Source: Asterochloris sp. CNOR1
Lineage: Eukaryota > Chlorophyta > Trebouxiophyceae > Trebouxiales > Trebouxiaceae
NCBI GenBank assembly: GCA_963969365.1
Contig: OZ017746.1
Location: 2,976,001 to 3,040,000 of the forward strand
DNA length: 64,000 nt
Direction: 5' to 3'
This document shows positions 1 through 13,000 of this stretch, piece by piece (position 1 is the stretch's first letter; each line of letters opens with the position of its first letter). Below the pieces are notes generated by a model. It did not search any database. It was not told where the DNA came from and worked only from the letters and a program-made list of their open reading frames with translations. A program made the position numbers and the translations under genes.

Positions 1-3000
1 ATAGGGGCAGGAGGAGATGAAGTCCATGACAAAATGTTTGCCTGAAGTCACCAAGCCATCTTTAGGCTTCTTGTGCAGTAGTGGGCCTCACTGTGGGACA
101 GTGTTGCGCTTCGGGCATCAGACAGTGCAGCTGCCTGATGCAGCAGTCACCTAAATAGTTTCTGCGGATCTTTGATAGCTCAACGACCAGAACACTCTTC
201 TTGTTGGGGTAGGCACGAAAAAAGTGAAGGATAACATCAATGACAAGCAGGCAATCAAGGACCTGCACAGCAGCAGCTTGAATGAGAAGCATATCAGGTT
301 GAACAACTCTGAACGTTCCACAACATTTCTTCAAGCAACAGCTGGAGAGGATCCGAGAGGAAAGAGGGGGTGCAGAGTTGGATGAGAGAGGAATGAACAG
401 GCTGGGATGTGGAGCAAGGCGTCCTCAGTGTGGTGACGGTTCGGCACAAGATCACAGCAGTCACCTGAATGGAGATGTAATACCAGTGCGCGAGCCGTTG
501 TTGGCCCCTAAAAGCAATGTCCATGGGAATCTGAATGAAGAAAAAGACTGCCAGCCAGCGCACCAGGGCATCCCACCACAGAATTCTGTGGCTGCCAGGT
601 AAAATAACGTACCATGGCCGGTCACGGGGCATCACAAAGCCTGCAGACAGGCACGCTGTGTTCACATTTGGCGGAGGTAGGAGTGCAGCCTGCCAGTGCT
701 CTCATGCAGGCCAAGGCGCCAGGCAGCCTGCTTTGCACTGCTGTCAGCCAATTGGCCAGCAGCCTGGGCACTCACCCTCGGAGCCATGCAGCTGCATGAA
801 TCCAGACTGCTTGAAGGCAGCCCTCCACTTCTGGGTGCTATCACCCTTCAACATTGGCACCATCACCTGCAGGCGGCAGCTGTGAGACCGCTGTGGCCCA
901 CACATCTGGCATGACTGCCTGCAGCATTGCGATATTGCAAGGGCAGGTTGCCTGTTTGCCACACAGATTGACAGGTGCTGTGTTGCAGCCTGCAGTGAGC
1001 TCCAACAGCAATGGGTTGCTGAGCTGACCATGCAGCATGCAGCAGTGTCCAACAGCTCTAGGCTCACCCTAATGAATTCATCAAAGGTGATGCGCTTGTC
1101 CTTGTTGGTGTCCAGACGGTCCATGGCACTGCGTACTGTCTTGTGGGTGATGATCTGTGAAGCATCATCTGCAATAGTCATCAACAGACGCTCCACCTCT
1201 CTCGCCTCCAGGGAGCCATTCTTGTTGGCATCAATCTGCAGCATATGCAGGTGTGAAGGCAGGCAAAAGCATCAATCTGCATCTGCAGGCACTGGTGATG
1301 GCAGGCATGACATGCTTCCAATGGCCTGCAACCAGCGGTGCAGGAGGATGACCAGCCTGCCGACAAATGAGCAGGCGAGCTGACCAGCAGACAGCGGCCC
1401 TCTCAGTACATGAATGAGTCAGCAGACCTGTTACATCACGGCATCGCATTGGGAGCTCCTCAGCTTCCGCACCTGATGGAACATGGCCTCAAGCGTCATG
1501 AGCTTATTGTTCACATCTGCGTCTGGCGGCGGCGCAGTCACTGCCCTGAGCACGTTTTCCTTGGCGCGCCGGAAACGCTCCACCAGCGGCGGGCTGCGCA
1601 TGTGGCCGCTGTTGGTCACTGTCAGCAGCTTGCTGATACCTTTTGGCGGCCCAGCTGCAGGCATAGGGCTAGCCCGATCACGAGCAGGCACTGCAAAAGC
1701 ATGCAGCGCTGCTGGCTTGGACTGCAGCTTGCTCCAGTCAGCCTTGTTGTGCGGGAGGTCGTGCTGCAAGGAACTGCTTGCCACTTTGAACACTTGCATG
1801 CGCTGCTTAGACTTCGGCAACTGTGTGGCCCTGCAGCAAGTGTCCAGACTGTGGCCACCAGGCCGCCTTGCTGCAACAGTTGACATCAGCTCAGCGAGAG
1901 CAGACTGCAGACTCTGTGGGCCTCACTTGAGTACAGAGACTGTGTCCCCAGGGACTGCGTGGTGGGCCAGGAGGTCAGGCTGAGGGAGTGCTGCATGTTG
2001 AGCAGCTCCTCCTCACTCTCCATCTCCCCCTCCTGGGCCTCCTCCTCCAGCCCCAGCCACAGCAGCAGCGCCTGCACAGAGCAGTGACAGGGCTGTTGGA
2101 CGCTGACCGGGAAAAAGATGGGGGTGACCTCGACCAGACCCAGCTACCTCCGCAGCGCCCACAAGTGGGCTCCTGAATGCTGACTGACATGGCAATCTGA
2201 GGCTTGGTGACAGCACCAACAAGAGCAGCAGTGCGTGCACAGGTGGCAGACTTCATTACCAATGGCTGCTCACTGAGTAGGGAGCATGGGAGCGGGTCAG
2301 AGGCTGAGGCCTGCTGCCTGGAGCCTGGCCACTGCAGCAGCGCTTGCACAAGGTACACATGTGATGCTTGCAGCACCCAGACTTCAGCAGGCCTCGGCGC
2401 CTCTTGCAGCCCCAGCCGCAGCACCTGGTGCGATCATGTCTGCTGGGCATGATTGGGGGCACTCCTTCAGCGCTTGGCCATTCGCGGCACTGCTGGGTGC
2501 GATGTATGTCTCATGGTCTTCAGCTGCAGCCTTTGTGGCACACCTGAGCAAACTGCAGCTTGTCCAGCGAGCCTCGCTTGCCCGTGTCAAAGCGGCCATA
2601 GGCCTTCTCCAGGATGCACAGCCCCAGCTCCCCCATGTCGTCCTGCAGCAGGCACAAGCAGCATGACCAGCTCCCAGGGAGACAGCGTTGCTCAGCAGCA
2701 GCTACAGGAACCTGCAGTGCAGGATTTGCCAGGTCCCACAGGCACCCTGAATTGCCCCAACTCTCAGGTGCACATGGACAGCTCAGGAGGCCCGTGGTGC
2801 CCTGTACTGCAGGGAACTGCAGTGCTGCGGGCTGCAGCTGCAATGCATGCAGCTGTGTACCCCCCCACCTCCAGACACACCCAGATTGTTCAGGAACTTG
2901 CTTGCGACCCTGTTATGTCTGCAGGCTGCCGCCTCACCTGCATCCTGTGCAGGTCTGCCAGCTCCACCGCTCCGTTCTTGTCCCTGTCCAGCATCTCAAA

Positions 3001-3640
3001 CACTGTGCCCACAATGTTGAGGGCTTGGGACAGCATCTCAATCAGGTCATCATGGAGGCCGCCATCATCAGAAAATACTCCACCTGCACCTCACAATCTG
3101 TGTTTGTAGAGCATCTTAGGTTTGCGAGGCTCTCTGGGAACCAACTGAGGGGTTGGGGTGATCATGGCAGTTTGTGCAGTGCAGGAGGCCCAACATATGT
3201 GCACAGCAAAGCTTTGCAGCAGACAGGGAGTACACATGGCCAGACTCAGCATGCAGGAGACCTGTCGGCTGATGTGGCATGGTAAGGCTTACCTTCTGAT
3301 GGGGTGGCCTCCTGCACAAGCTCCTCAAAGACTGGACACACCAGCAGGTGTGGCAGGGAGATGACTGCCTGCAGGGAGACAGCAGTCCACATTTCCTCTT
3401 GTGTCCTCCAGCCGCGCTAGCAGGCACATGCAGGCAGGCTCAGGCTGCAGGCCGTCCACATGACTGCACTCAGTTCTGGGGGTCCCAGCCTACAGTACAC
3501 CTGCTGCATGATGCCCTGCTGCCCTTCCAGGCCATCGCTGAGACTGGCTCCCAGCCCAAGGGGCATGGACTCATTGCTGCTGGTGTGCACGGATTCATCT
3601 GCCTCCTGCACCACCTGGAGCACGAAGGCTGAGCTCATAG
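1..3640 (-). CDS. EF-hand protein joined to a voltage-gated ion channel (partial, 3' end beyond left edge)
   Basis: Exons read right to left. At about 3060-2945 and 2640-2520 lie two EF-hand-like segments (loops DRDKNGAVELAD and FDTGKRGSLDK). An acidic linker follows at 2075-1930 and a basic/proline-rich exon at 1870-1450. A canonical EF-hand pair sits at 1244-1060 (loops DANKNGSLEARE and DTNKDKRITFDE). Then comes a channel core: S1 at 640-480 (VILPGSHRILWWDALVRW), S2 and S2-S3 linker at 310-150 (VIDVILHFFRAYPNKKSVLV) and the start of S3 at 40-1 (HFVMDFISSCPY). S1-S3 match the Shaker/CNG superfamily. EF-hands before the membrane domain would imply Ca2+ gating or tethering. The pore and C-terminus are outside the window. 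The true start is unresolved, and exons up to 7010 may belong here. EF-hand and channel assignments are secure; that they form one protein is inferred from strand, order and lack of a convincing terminator between them. Confidence 0.6.
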
Positions 3641-3659
3641 CAGGCGGCTGGCAGAGCTA

Positions 3660-6600
3660 GGGCATATTGATGCCCTAGCCTGGAGCACAGAGAGTGCTCA
3701 ATGTTGAGTCGGCAGAGAAGCAGCCTCTGCAGTCTGTTGCCTTGCCCAGGGCTGTAGAACCAGCAGCCTGAGGCATAGCGTTGCCAGCAGGTGCAGCGGG
3801 CCACCACATGCAGAGCACAGAGATGGTCAGCACGAACCGCCGTCTGGCCAGTACAGAACAGCATGCCATGCAGCAGTGTGGGACATTCACACTGTCAGCA
3901 GGCATAGTCAGGGGGCCTGCACGTCAGCAACTGCAGCAGGCAGTCAGCCTCACCCCGGGCAGCAGATGTTCGCTGGGCTGCCTTGCAATGAAGGACCGCG
4001 TCGCTGCTGCCAGTTGGCCTGAACCTGCATGGCGCAGCATGCTGTGCCGCCGTAGCGGGGCAAGGTGCTGGGAGCTGCCCTCTGCATCACTGCTGGTGGT
4101 TGACCTTCTTTCTGGCAGGCCTGCAATGGGCGGCCAACATGTCAGTCTTGCAGACCTGGGCCTATGCATCTGTGGGCCCCCCCTCCCATATGCCTCAGCC
4201 GCCTGGAGGCCCCTTGCACACGAATGGTTGGCGTCATTGTGCCATTGTGCTGGGAGCTGCCCTCAGCTGCTGGTGGCAGCCTCCCTTTCTGGGAGGCCTG
4301 CACCACGCTGGTGGGATCGCCAACGTGCTTTGATCGGAGAGCACCCCCCTGACACCTCCCATTTCCAGCCAATTGAGAGGTCATACCCTACATGCAGAGC
4401 TTGTAGATACTCAGGCTTGACTGCCCAGGACACCACTGATCTCAGAGGCCTGAATGGCATGCACCATGCTGCTTGCAGGCCCGCACCTCCAGTCTCGGAT
4501 GTCCTGGGAAGGTCAACAACCTTGAAGCTGGCGCTCCTGCCGCCTGCAAGGCGTCGGCCTTCAGCACTGACATCTCCCCTTACGGACTGAGCCAACTGGT
4601 GCACATTCATGCAGGCCACTGATGTGAGCTGGGTCAAATGAGTCAGCTAGCTGTGCACTTGCTGCATGAGGTGGCGCAGGTGCATGCTTGCTACATGAGC
4701 AGGTGTAACGAGACAGGGGTTTGTGGGAGTCAGTCCGCTGCGTGCTTGTGCAGGAGCTCATGTGCGCAGTGGACAGGGGATTGGCTGAGCCATCCAGCTG
4801 CATGGCTGCTGCATTGGCAGATGCAGACCTGTGATGGATTGCCGCCCAATGCCTCCCCCTGCAAGGCTGAGCGACCTGTCTGTGACCACGAAGCTGGTGC
4901 TCCTGCCCTGCAGGGGGAGGCCCTGGTGGGTGGGCGGCTTGGGGTTGACGAAGTCAGGCTGGTAGCCGTGGGGGCCAGCAGCAGTGCTGGATGGCTGCAC
5001 AGTCCCCTCCACAAGTGTAGAGAAAATGCTGGGGGCCCTTGCTGCGCCGCCTTTAGGCGTGGGGGCGGCCCAGTCAGGTATGGGCCCCAGCCCGCTGCTG
5101 GGGGTTTCAGGCTCTGGGCTGGGCATGGGCAGCTGGCGCTGGCTGGCGGCAGGGACCAGGGCTGGTGCCTGCTGGGCTGCCAGGCTGAACAGGGGGTTAG
5201 CTAGGGTGGTGACCGCGTACGAGGAGGTCTGAACTGTGAAGGGGTTGTCCCCTGCGTCGACGGTAGGAATTACTGTAGCCTCCAGCAGCTGACGCTCCTG
5301 GTCGGGGCTCAGTCGCACATTCAGGCGCAGGGAGATCACCTGCGAGGCAATGCACAGCTGCACCAAACATCTATTTTTTAGGGCCGTCCCGCACGCTGGG
5401 ACGCAGTCGGATAATCTGCAAAGCATGCACAGCTGCCCCAGAAGAACCTAGTAACATCACCCAGACCCAACATCAGCTGCATGTGGACAGGCAACGCAGT
5501 AATGACCTGCCCGCTGTCCTTGGGGAGTGGATGAACTCAGCCCTGCAGATGAAATGTGGCGGCCCACAGTGCCTGCATAGCAAGATGCACCGGCAGGGGA
5601 GAGGCATGGCAGCAGCAGGAGGGGACATAGGGCGTGTGCGCCCACCTTGCCACAGCCCAACGTTGAGGCCAAGGCCACTGCAGCCACATGCAAGGTGCAG
5701 CATGCACCACAAGCTTTGCAGGCCTACAGAAATATGTTCACCTGTGTGCGCCTGCTGCAGGGCCTTTTCTGCAGCCTTTTATGCCACGCACAACAGAAAG
5801 GAGCAGACCTGCAAGATGGTGTTTGCTGGCTGGCCTGTGACCTCCCGCATTGTGTCTAGCAGCTCCCTGATGGCATGCTCGACAATTCCAAATTGCAGCA
5901 GGATGCGATTGAAGCTGGGGAAGCCATCATGCCGCTTCTCCACCCGACTGGTTGTCTTCCAGATCGACACTGCAGCATAGAAGCGGGGCCTGCACTGACC
6001 ATACCAAGTCCACTTATGGGTTTTGATAGTACAGACTACATGTGCTGTCAGCTGCCGCACTCTCTGCTGGCATAAAGCCTGACGGAGGCATCTATCACTG
6101 CTGATGGGAAGAGGGTGGCAGTGGCATTGGCAGGGTCGCCATGGTCACAGCACCCGTCAGGGTCACAGCACCCGTCAGGGCCCTTGCAGCTGCTGTTCTC
6201 CCCAAATGGGAGAACAAGGTGCCATGGGGTGCTGCTTATGCCATGCCATTGCAGCTGATCAGCCCTGCAGGCGCCTGGCCACATGTCACCTCCATGCTCA
6301 TCCCTGACCCTGCGCAGCCCCTTGGACATGGCTGGACCTGATCTGACCATGCGGTGGCGGTCAAGCCCTGGCGAGTTGTTGACCTGCAGGTCATCAACAA
6401 CAGATTGAAGCACAAGCACAGCCCAATGGCAATCCCGCCGACGCCTTTTACAGACAGATGCACGGGCATGCAGGCAGACCCAGCTGACAACCTGTTGGCT
6501 TTCACAGGCAGCTTTCCTGGCAGGGCATGCAGGCACAGCAGCTCACTGGAGCAGCATGCGCAATACGGCCGGCTGTGAAGGATGTCCCGATTGACATCTG

Positions 6601-7010
6601 CAGGGTGCGCCTGGACTGCTCATAGGTGTGACGCAGCACGCTGTCATAGCGGGGGTTGATCAGCTCCAGCAGCTTTCTGAGGGGCCGCAGGGACTCCAGC
6701 AGCTGCTGCAGCAGCCCCAGCATGCTGCAGCACAGACATGCAGCAGGGGGCTGTCAAGGGCCGTCTGACAAAGCTGGCAGCAGAAGGCCGGCCAGTACCA
6801 TTTGGCAGCAACTAGGCAGGTGCTGCTGTGCTCAGCTCGACGGTCACATGCAACAGTCAAACGATGCAGTGAGGGCACGTTGTATGATGTACATTTGAAC
6901 GCTGCCAGCCTTAAGCTTTGAGCCTGCACGGGAGCAGTGTCCAGATTGATGATGAGCTTGTGCAGCTCAAGTTGCTGAAAGATGGGCCACATTGCAGTGG
7001 CGCTCATTGG
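3660..7010 (-). CDS. unassigned coding exons between the two channel genes
   Basis: I do not recognise this protein. Likely exons, right to left: 7007-6900 (starts MSATAMWPIFQQLELHKLI), 6723-6560 (leucine-rich helix LLQQLLESLRPLRKLLELI), 5985-5800 (RVEKRHDGFPSFNRILLQFG, then a helix ending MREVTGQ), 5340-4860 (SLRLNVRLSPDQERQLLEAT followed by a Pro/Ser/Ala-rich disordered stretch), 4555-4500 (GRSASFKVVDLPRTS) and 4150-3950. The 4555 and 4905 segments share a G-R-S-x-S-F-x-V-x-D motif, so one may be a duplicate. The region could be the N-terminal part of the EF-hand channel to its left, the C-terminal part of the ankyrin channel to its right, or a separate gene starting at 7007, only about 80 bp past a stop codon at 7089. 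A BAR- or adaptor-like helical fold was considered but not supported. Confidence 0.35.
4068..4328. repeat. diverged tandem duplication (two copies)
   Basis: Copy 1 (4068-4141) and copy 2 (4249-4328) both begin GCTGGGAGCTGCCCTC, share TTTCTGG.AGGCCTGCA and end with GCCAAC.TG. The period is about 180 bp. The minus-strand frame through copy 1 looks coding, so copy 2 is probably an intronic echo of an exon edge. Confidence 0.6.
6145..6180. repeat. perfect 18-bp tandem repeat, two copies
   Basis: The unit TCACAGCACCCGTCAGGG occurs twice without mismatch (6145-6162 and 6163-6180), in non-coding sequence. It looks like a recent slippage duplication. Confidence 0.9.
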
Positions 7011-7088
7011 CAGTCAGCAACAAGTGCACATCACATTCAGTGTAGGTAGGCTTGCAGCTTCACCGTCAATTGAAAAGCGCACAAGCTG

Positions 7089-10000
7089 CTAGCAGGGGGC
7101 GTACTCAAATGCCAGCATGTGCAGCTCGCTCAGCCGCTGGATGGTGTGGACTACAGCCGAGGCATGAAAGCGCACGTCCTCTGTGGCGCACAGCAGGGTG
7201 AGCTCCTTGCCAGCGCTGCGCTTGCGCGTGCCAAAGCGCGCCAGCATGTTCAGAACCTGCTTGCGCACAGCAGCTAGGCTGGGCAGGCTGTGGTCGCCCT
7301 GCACAGCCTCCAGCTTCTGCAGTACCATGACAGCTGTGTTCAGGTCAACACGGCACTGGATTGGGAAGGAGCAGCACAACAGGGGTGAGTGGACATCCTG
7401 GTGGAGGGAAGAGGCCTGAATGGAATGGCGTCTGACTGCCAAGGGTGTCAATCACAGACGCAAAGCAGCCAGTTGCACACAAGGCAGCGAGTCCAAGAGG
7501 AAAAGGCCTCACCTGACTGGAATCTGGCCTCACTCTGCCTTTGCAGAGGAAGGCAGCAGATGGGCTGCCAGGCATGTGCTGGTAATGGGTGCCGTCGTGC
7601 TGGCTGGCAGCAGGCAGGCCCCACCTGGATGAGATCTGGCTCCGTGTTGTCTCCCAGGAGCGCGCCGCAGCTGAGGAGCAGCCTCACGATGGCCACGCGT
7701 CCATTGCGCAGCGCATCACCCAATGGCGTGCTGCCCCACCGGTCCTCCACGTTGACGTCAGCATCATACCTGCACGGGGGCCATCATGAGCGGGTGGCCT
7801 GCCTTGGCTGTTGCACTTAGCTCATTCCTTCACTCAAGAAGACTTGTGATCCTGTTCTCCAGATGCCTTGAGAGCCTGCAAACACCTTCCCCCAGGTCTC
7901 ATTGGGACATCTGATGTGAAAAGGTGACAGCAGCGCATGTGTGGCAGCCAGGTGCAGGGTAATCCGGCAGTACGAACCCGCCCCATCCATTGGCTCTCCT
8001 CACTCAAGCATTGACATCGCCTGTCCAGCAACACCTTACGAGCATCCTCCTCAGGCTTTTGGTGGCGAAGGAGCATGCACATAGGCAGCAGCAGCCCTTC
8101 TGTGGCAGCCAGCTGCTGCCCCCCGGGGCTTTTGCCTGATGTGCAAAAATGAGCGCTGTTTCTGTCAACTCTCACCTATAAATGAGAATATAGGCAGACA
8201 GCAGCAGTCCCTCTGTGGCAGCCAGGTGCAGGGCAGTTCGGCCATCATAGTCTGTCTCATCCACAGGCACTCCGTTCTCAATGAGCAGGAGGATCCGGTT
8301 GATGTCCCCCTCGTTGGCAGCCTGCGCCAGAGCCTTGGCCGCATTTTCCATGTCCAGGCGCCCGCCATGGGACCTGATGAGGTCGCACACGAGCTTGTGC
8401 CCGCCCATAACTGCATTTTTGAGGGGCGTGGAGCCCCACCTGCAGGGGGCGTGATGTTTTTAGCTTGACTGGAATGCAGCTGCCTGGCCTGAAAGCTCCT
8501 ACCTGGCTGCATTTGCATTGATTGAGGTCGTGGAGGCCCACCTGCATGGGGCATAACGATGAGCAGGATTAAATTGCGGCCAAGCATCTGACCCATCTGA
8601 ATGTAACCTTGCGGGACATGGAGCCCCAGCTGCAGGGTGTATAATGGTGAGCAGATGCCCAGAGGTGGCTGAAATGCTGCTGCTGCTGTCAAGCTGCAGC
8701 CTCAGGCAAAGCCATGTTGTGTGAGAGGCACAGGAGCAGGATTGATTTCTGCGAAGCTGAATAAGGGTTCAGACCATCGGGGCCAGACAAGTGCTCGGGG
8801 AAGCAGCATGCACAGACACAAAGCTTGCCCTGGTCGTCTTCAAGGATCTGGAGGCTTGTCTGGCTGATTCAGGCAGGGCTCCTTAATGAGAGAAAACCCA
8901 GAATTTCCCAGTCTTGGCTTGAGCTGGGCAGTTAGCCTCACCCTGCTGCTGTGCAAGCCTGCAATGGCCCTCTGCTCAGCTCTGGCATGCAGCTGCACCA
9001 GCCGCAGTATGCCTACCAGTTCAGTGCATCCATCAAACTTGCAGCTTTCTGGGAGATGACCAAGTCACACACCCTTGTCAGCCTCAGCATGCATCTGTAC
9101 CAGCCTGCAGCGTGCCCACCTGTCCACCACATTGATCTCTGCTTTGAGAGAGATCAAGTACTCCACCACAGTCAGCAGGCCCCGTCGGGCCGCAATGTGC
9201 AGGGCTGTGCGCTGGTCATAGTCCCGCACGTTTGCATCCACGCCGTTGTCAATCAGCCTGGTCAGCTGGCGCATGTCGCCAGTGTCTGCTGCCGCACAAA
9301 GGTGCCTGGAAGCGTCCTCATACCTGTGCCAGCAGGGCAGGAGGGGCATGGACACACAGTAACTTGTTGTCAAGCCTGTAGTTGTCAAGCCTTTAGTTGA
9401 GTGAAAGTGGAGTGCGAGTTCAGTGAAGCAGGGCTCTGGTGACAGAAGCTGATTGACAACAAGGCTGGCCCTGCTTGCAGTGCCAGGGCACCAGAACCAG
9501 CACGACCAACATTGAATGGTCAGGCAGCCCCTCACCCGAGTTTGGCATTGTATTGCTGCAAAACCTCAATGACAGGCCCGTGCCGCCTTGCGACAGCATG
9601 CTGTAGAGGCGTGTGGCCCCACCTGTAAGCAGCAGGTCACAGATCAGTCAGCCTCAATGCAATGCCAAGGGGGCTGCATGACCCTAGTTGCAGTGGTCCT
9701 TGCCATGCAGTGTGGCCTCCACGTCCCCAGCATGCAGTGGTGACTTGGCCCCCACCGTAGCAGTGCCATGTGGATCCACATGTGGCGGCCCCCAGGCTGA
9801 CCTGTCTCTGACCATTGGGTCAGCCCCATTCTGCAGCAGCACCTCCAGCACCTTCACGTTGCCCTCCAGTGCCGCCAGGTGCAGAGTGGTGCGCCCATCA
9901 TAGTCAGCTGTGTTGACGGGCAGGCCACGTAGCAGCAGGGTCTTCATGGTGTCGACGTCCCCGAGGATGGCTGCAAAGGTCATTGCGCTCAGGGCCTCGC

Positions 10001-13000
10001 TGTTCCGCTTCTGGACCGCTGCTTGTATCAGCAGCTTGGTCCTGCATGGGGCTGGCAAGCGCTGGAGCAGAGGGCTGCTGTGGTTAGGCTCCAATTGTGC
10101 CAGCCATGCAATGCAGCTGCAATGGTCTTCCATGGAGAGCAGATGGCTGGGGTGGACCACACCCCTTACTAGCATAATGAGGGCCAACAGTGGTCGTCAT
10201 CATCATCAGCTCTGCTATCAGTAAGCCGGAAAGCTGCGCACACTGTCATGGCCACCCCCCTTCAGTCCACTGCAGGATGCAACCCTGCTGTGCTGGAATG
10301 CTTGCTAGCAGCCCCCATAGAGCTCCAGCATGCACCCCATGAACTGCTGCAGCCCTGTGCCATCATCTTAGTGTCAGCAGGTCTCGCATGGAAGGCCCTG
10401 CACCTGATGCGTTCTTTCACATCGTCGCTGATGCTGCCAGTGGCAACATCCCCTCTCCCCCTTGTGATGTCCAGCCCATCCTTGTCCAGGTCAAAAATGT
10501 TGAGCACGTTGGTGGCAATGATGTCATTCTGCTCAGGGTAGCTCACAATCATGTCCTCATAGTCAAACTTGGAGATGACCAGCAGGATCACATCGCTGGT
10601 CGCTCGCGCCTGCATAGCAAACTAGCCCGCATCACCATTGAATGTGGCTGCAGGGCATGGCTGTGCCGGTGCCTGCAACCAATTGGTCTGCTGCGTCACA
10701 AGCCTGCACAGCAGACCATCTACCATTATGCATTGGGAGCCCTGCGCAGTAGCACATCATGCACCCAGTTGGCAGGCCATGGCTGTGCTGTGTGTGGGAA
10801 GAGCTCCGCGAGAGAAAGCAGAGCTGCACCTGCAGCTTGCCAGTGGCCTGCTGCAGCGTGGCTGTGCCAAGCTGGCTGGAGCCCCCTAGCGCTGGGAGTT
10901 CATGCCAGCCATGCAGAGCAGGGACCTTGTCAGGTCTGCATTTGACAGTGCAGCACAGCATAGTCACTACGCACCAGGAACTGCCTGGGCTGCGCAATGC
11001 CCATGAAGAAGGCGATCTCCCCCACCACAGTGTTGTCTGAGTCAGAGCGGATGCTTCTGATGACGGAGTCATCCCGAACCTCCTCGATGACGCCCTGCAC
11101 ACTGGCAGTGTGCCTGCTGAGGATGAGTGACCCTATCATGCCAGGCAGCAGGGCTCCCTGCGGCCTGCAGAGCTGCCCCAGTTTTCACCCTGGAGGAAGG
11201 CATGCAAAAGCCTGCAACAGTGCCAGTCCACTTCAATCTACGCAGAAAGCTAAGTTGTGGACCCAGGTTGAGGGCTTGCGTGGTAGGTGCTTTGGCTCTC
11301 CAACATCAGGGAGTGTGGCTGCAACATCTGTGCAGGTCAGCAGGTGTGGTGCTGTCCATTGATGGTGAGGATGGCATGTGGGAACTGAGAAGGCGAGAAG
11401 ACTCGCATGGGCCACAAAGCCCAGCTTGCAAGACATGTACCCCTCACAGCAGAGGCCATCGACAGTGGCTGCTAGCACAGTGCTGTGGCCAGCCCAGGTG
11501 GTGTAGCCAGCAAGCAACAGCCCTGCCTCGGCGCTGGCACCAGCGCCTCAACAGGATGGCAGGCCCATCCTGGTCTGAAGCTCCTTGGCATCGCTCCCTT
11601 TGCAGAAGCATGACTTCCAGCATCACGCAGCCTGCAGCAGCCCTGCTGCAGCACTGGCGTCAGCGCTGACACAGCGTGGCAGGCTCACCCTGGCCACAAA
11701 GCCCAGCTCCCGCGCCATGTCCCCCTCCCGAATCAGCGTCTCCCCTGGCATGAGGTAACTCTCCCGCAGCTTCATCATCAGCTGGTTCAGGAACTGAAGG
11801 TTGCACCCCTTGAACAGCTGCGCGTTGCGCTCTATGATGTGGCTGTACTGGTTGCTGGCCACCTTCATGCGCAGGGACTCGGGCAGGGAGCGCAGGATGC
11901 GGCTGCCATCGCTGTCCATTGCCTTCTGGTGCTGGAAGTCAAAGTACTGCAGCACGGGTCAACATGATAAGACAGATTGGCGATTCTGTGAGTGCAGCAA
12001 GTGCCATTGGCGTCAAGCATGTTCATTTGAGAGTGAGCTCACCACATTGCTGCTGCTCAAGGAGCTGCAGTAGGTTGCTGCAGCAAGTCTGCTGGAGTCA
12101 ACACACGGGCCTACTGGAGACCGGAGTGCCACACAGAGGGGGAGAGCAGGATCTCAGAATGCTGCAGCAGAGGGGTGCTGGAAGTAGAAGGTGATGCCGC
12201 AGCAGAGCACTGAAATCCCAATCCGCGGGAGTGGGGGTGTGCTGGAAGCAACAGCGCAACAGGAGGAGGTGCGAGAACTCTCGCTCTTGTTGAGGAGCTG
12301 GTGCTGCCAGAGCAGCAGGTGGTTGGGTAAAGAGTGGCAGCCCACAGCAGAACGGTACCAACAGCTACCAGGGGACCGAAGGGACCGAATAACAGTCTTG
12401 AAGCAGGCACAGCACCGGGTACACACTGCTATATGTTTACAATGAAGAAGAGGGGTGACCTCAAGCACACAAAGCTGACCTGCAGCAGACGCTGCTCCAG
12501 ATCTAGTGGCAGGCCCCGCGTCTTGCAGTAGCTTTGCACGCCTTGAAGCATTCGCCTGCAGGAGGCACAGCATATCTGTGAGTTGCCGTGTGCAGACTTG
12601 CCAAGCTCTGCGCATCTCACAGCATTTGCCTGCAGGCCACAAAATTTGCTACTGCACAGCCGCTTCAATAGCTCTGCATGCTCTGAAGCATCCGCCTGCA
12701 GGGAGCGCAGAACATTTGTGAGTTGCAGCTGGCAGACTCATGCAGCTCTGTACATCACGCATAGGCCTGCAGGCCACAAAAAGCCACTTGACAGCAGCTG
12801 CAGCTGCAGTAGCTCTGCATACCTGCAAGCATGCGCATGCAGGGAGTATAGCATGCTTGTTGACTTGCAGCTAGGCCTTGCATATGTGTGTAGAGCTGTT
12901 GCAAGAGCCCTTCACTTGTGCAGGGCATGCCCGGTGCAGCGTGTGCTTCAGTCCCCCGGACCCACAAACAGACTGTGCTGTCTGCCAACCACAGCAAACC

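Noticed and set aside
5800-7010. ANTH or BAR membrane-adaptor domain.
   Set aside because: Helical pattern only; none of the diagnostic ANTH or BAR motifs could be seen.
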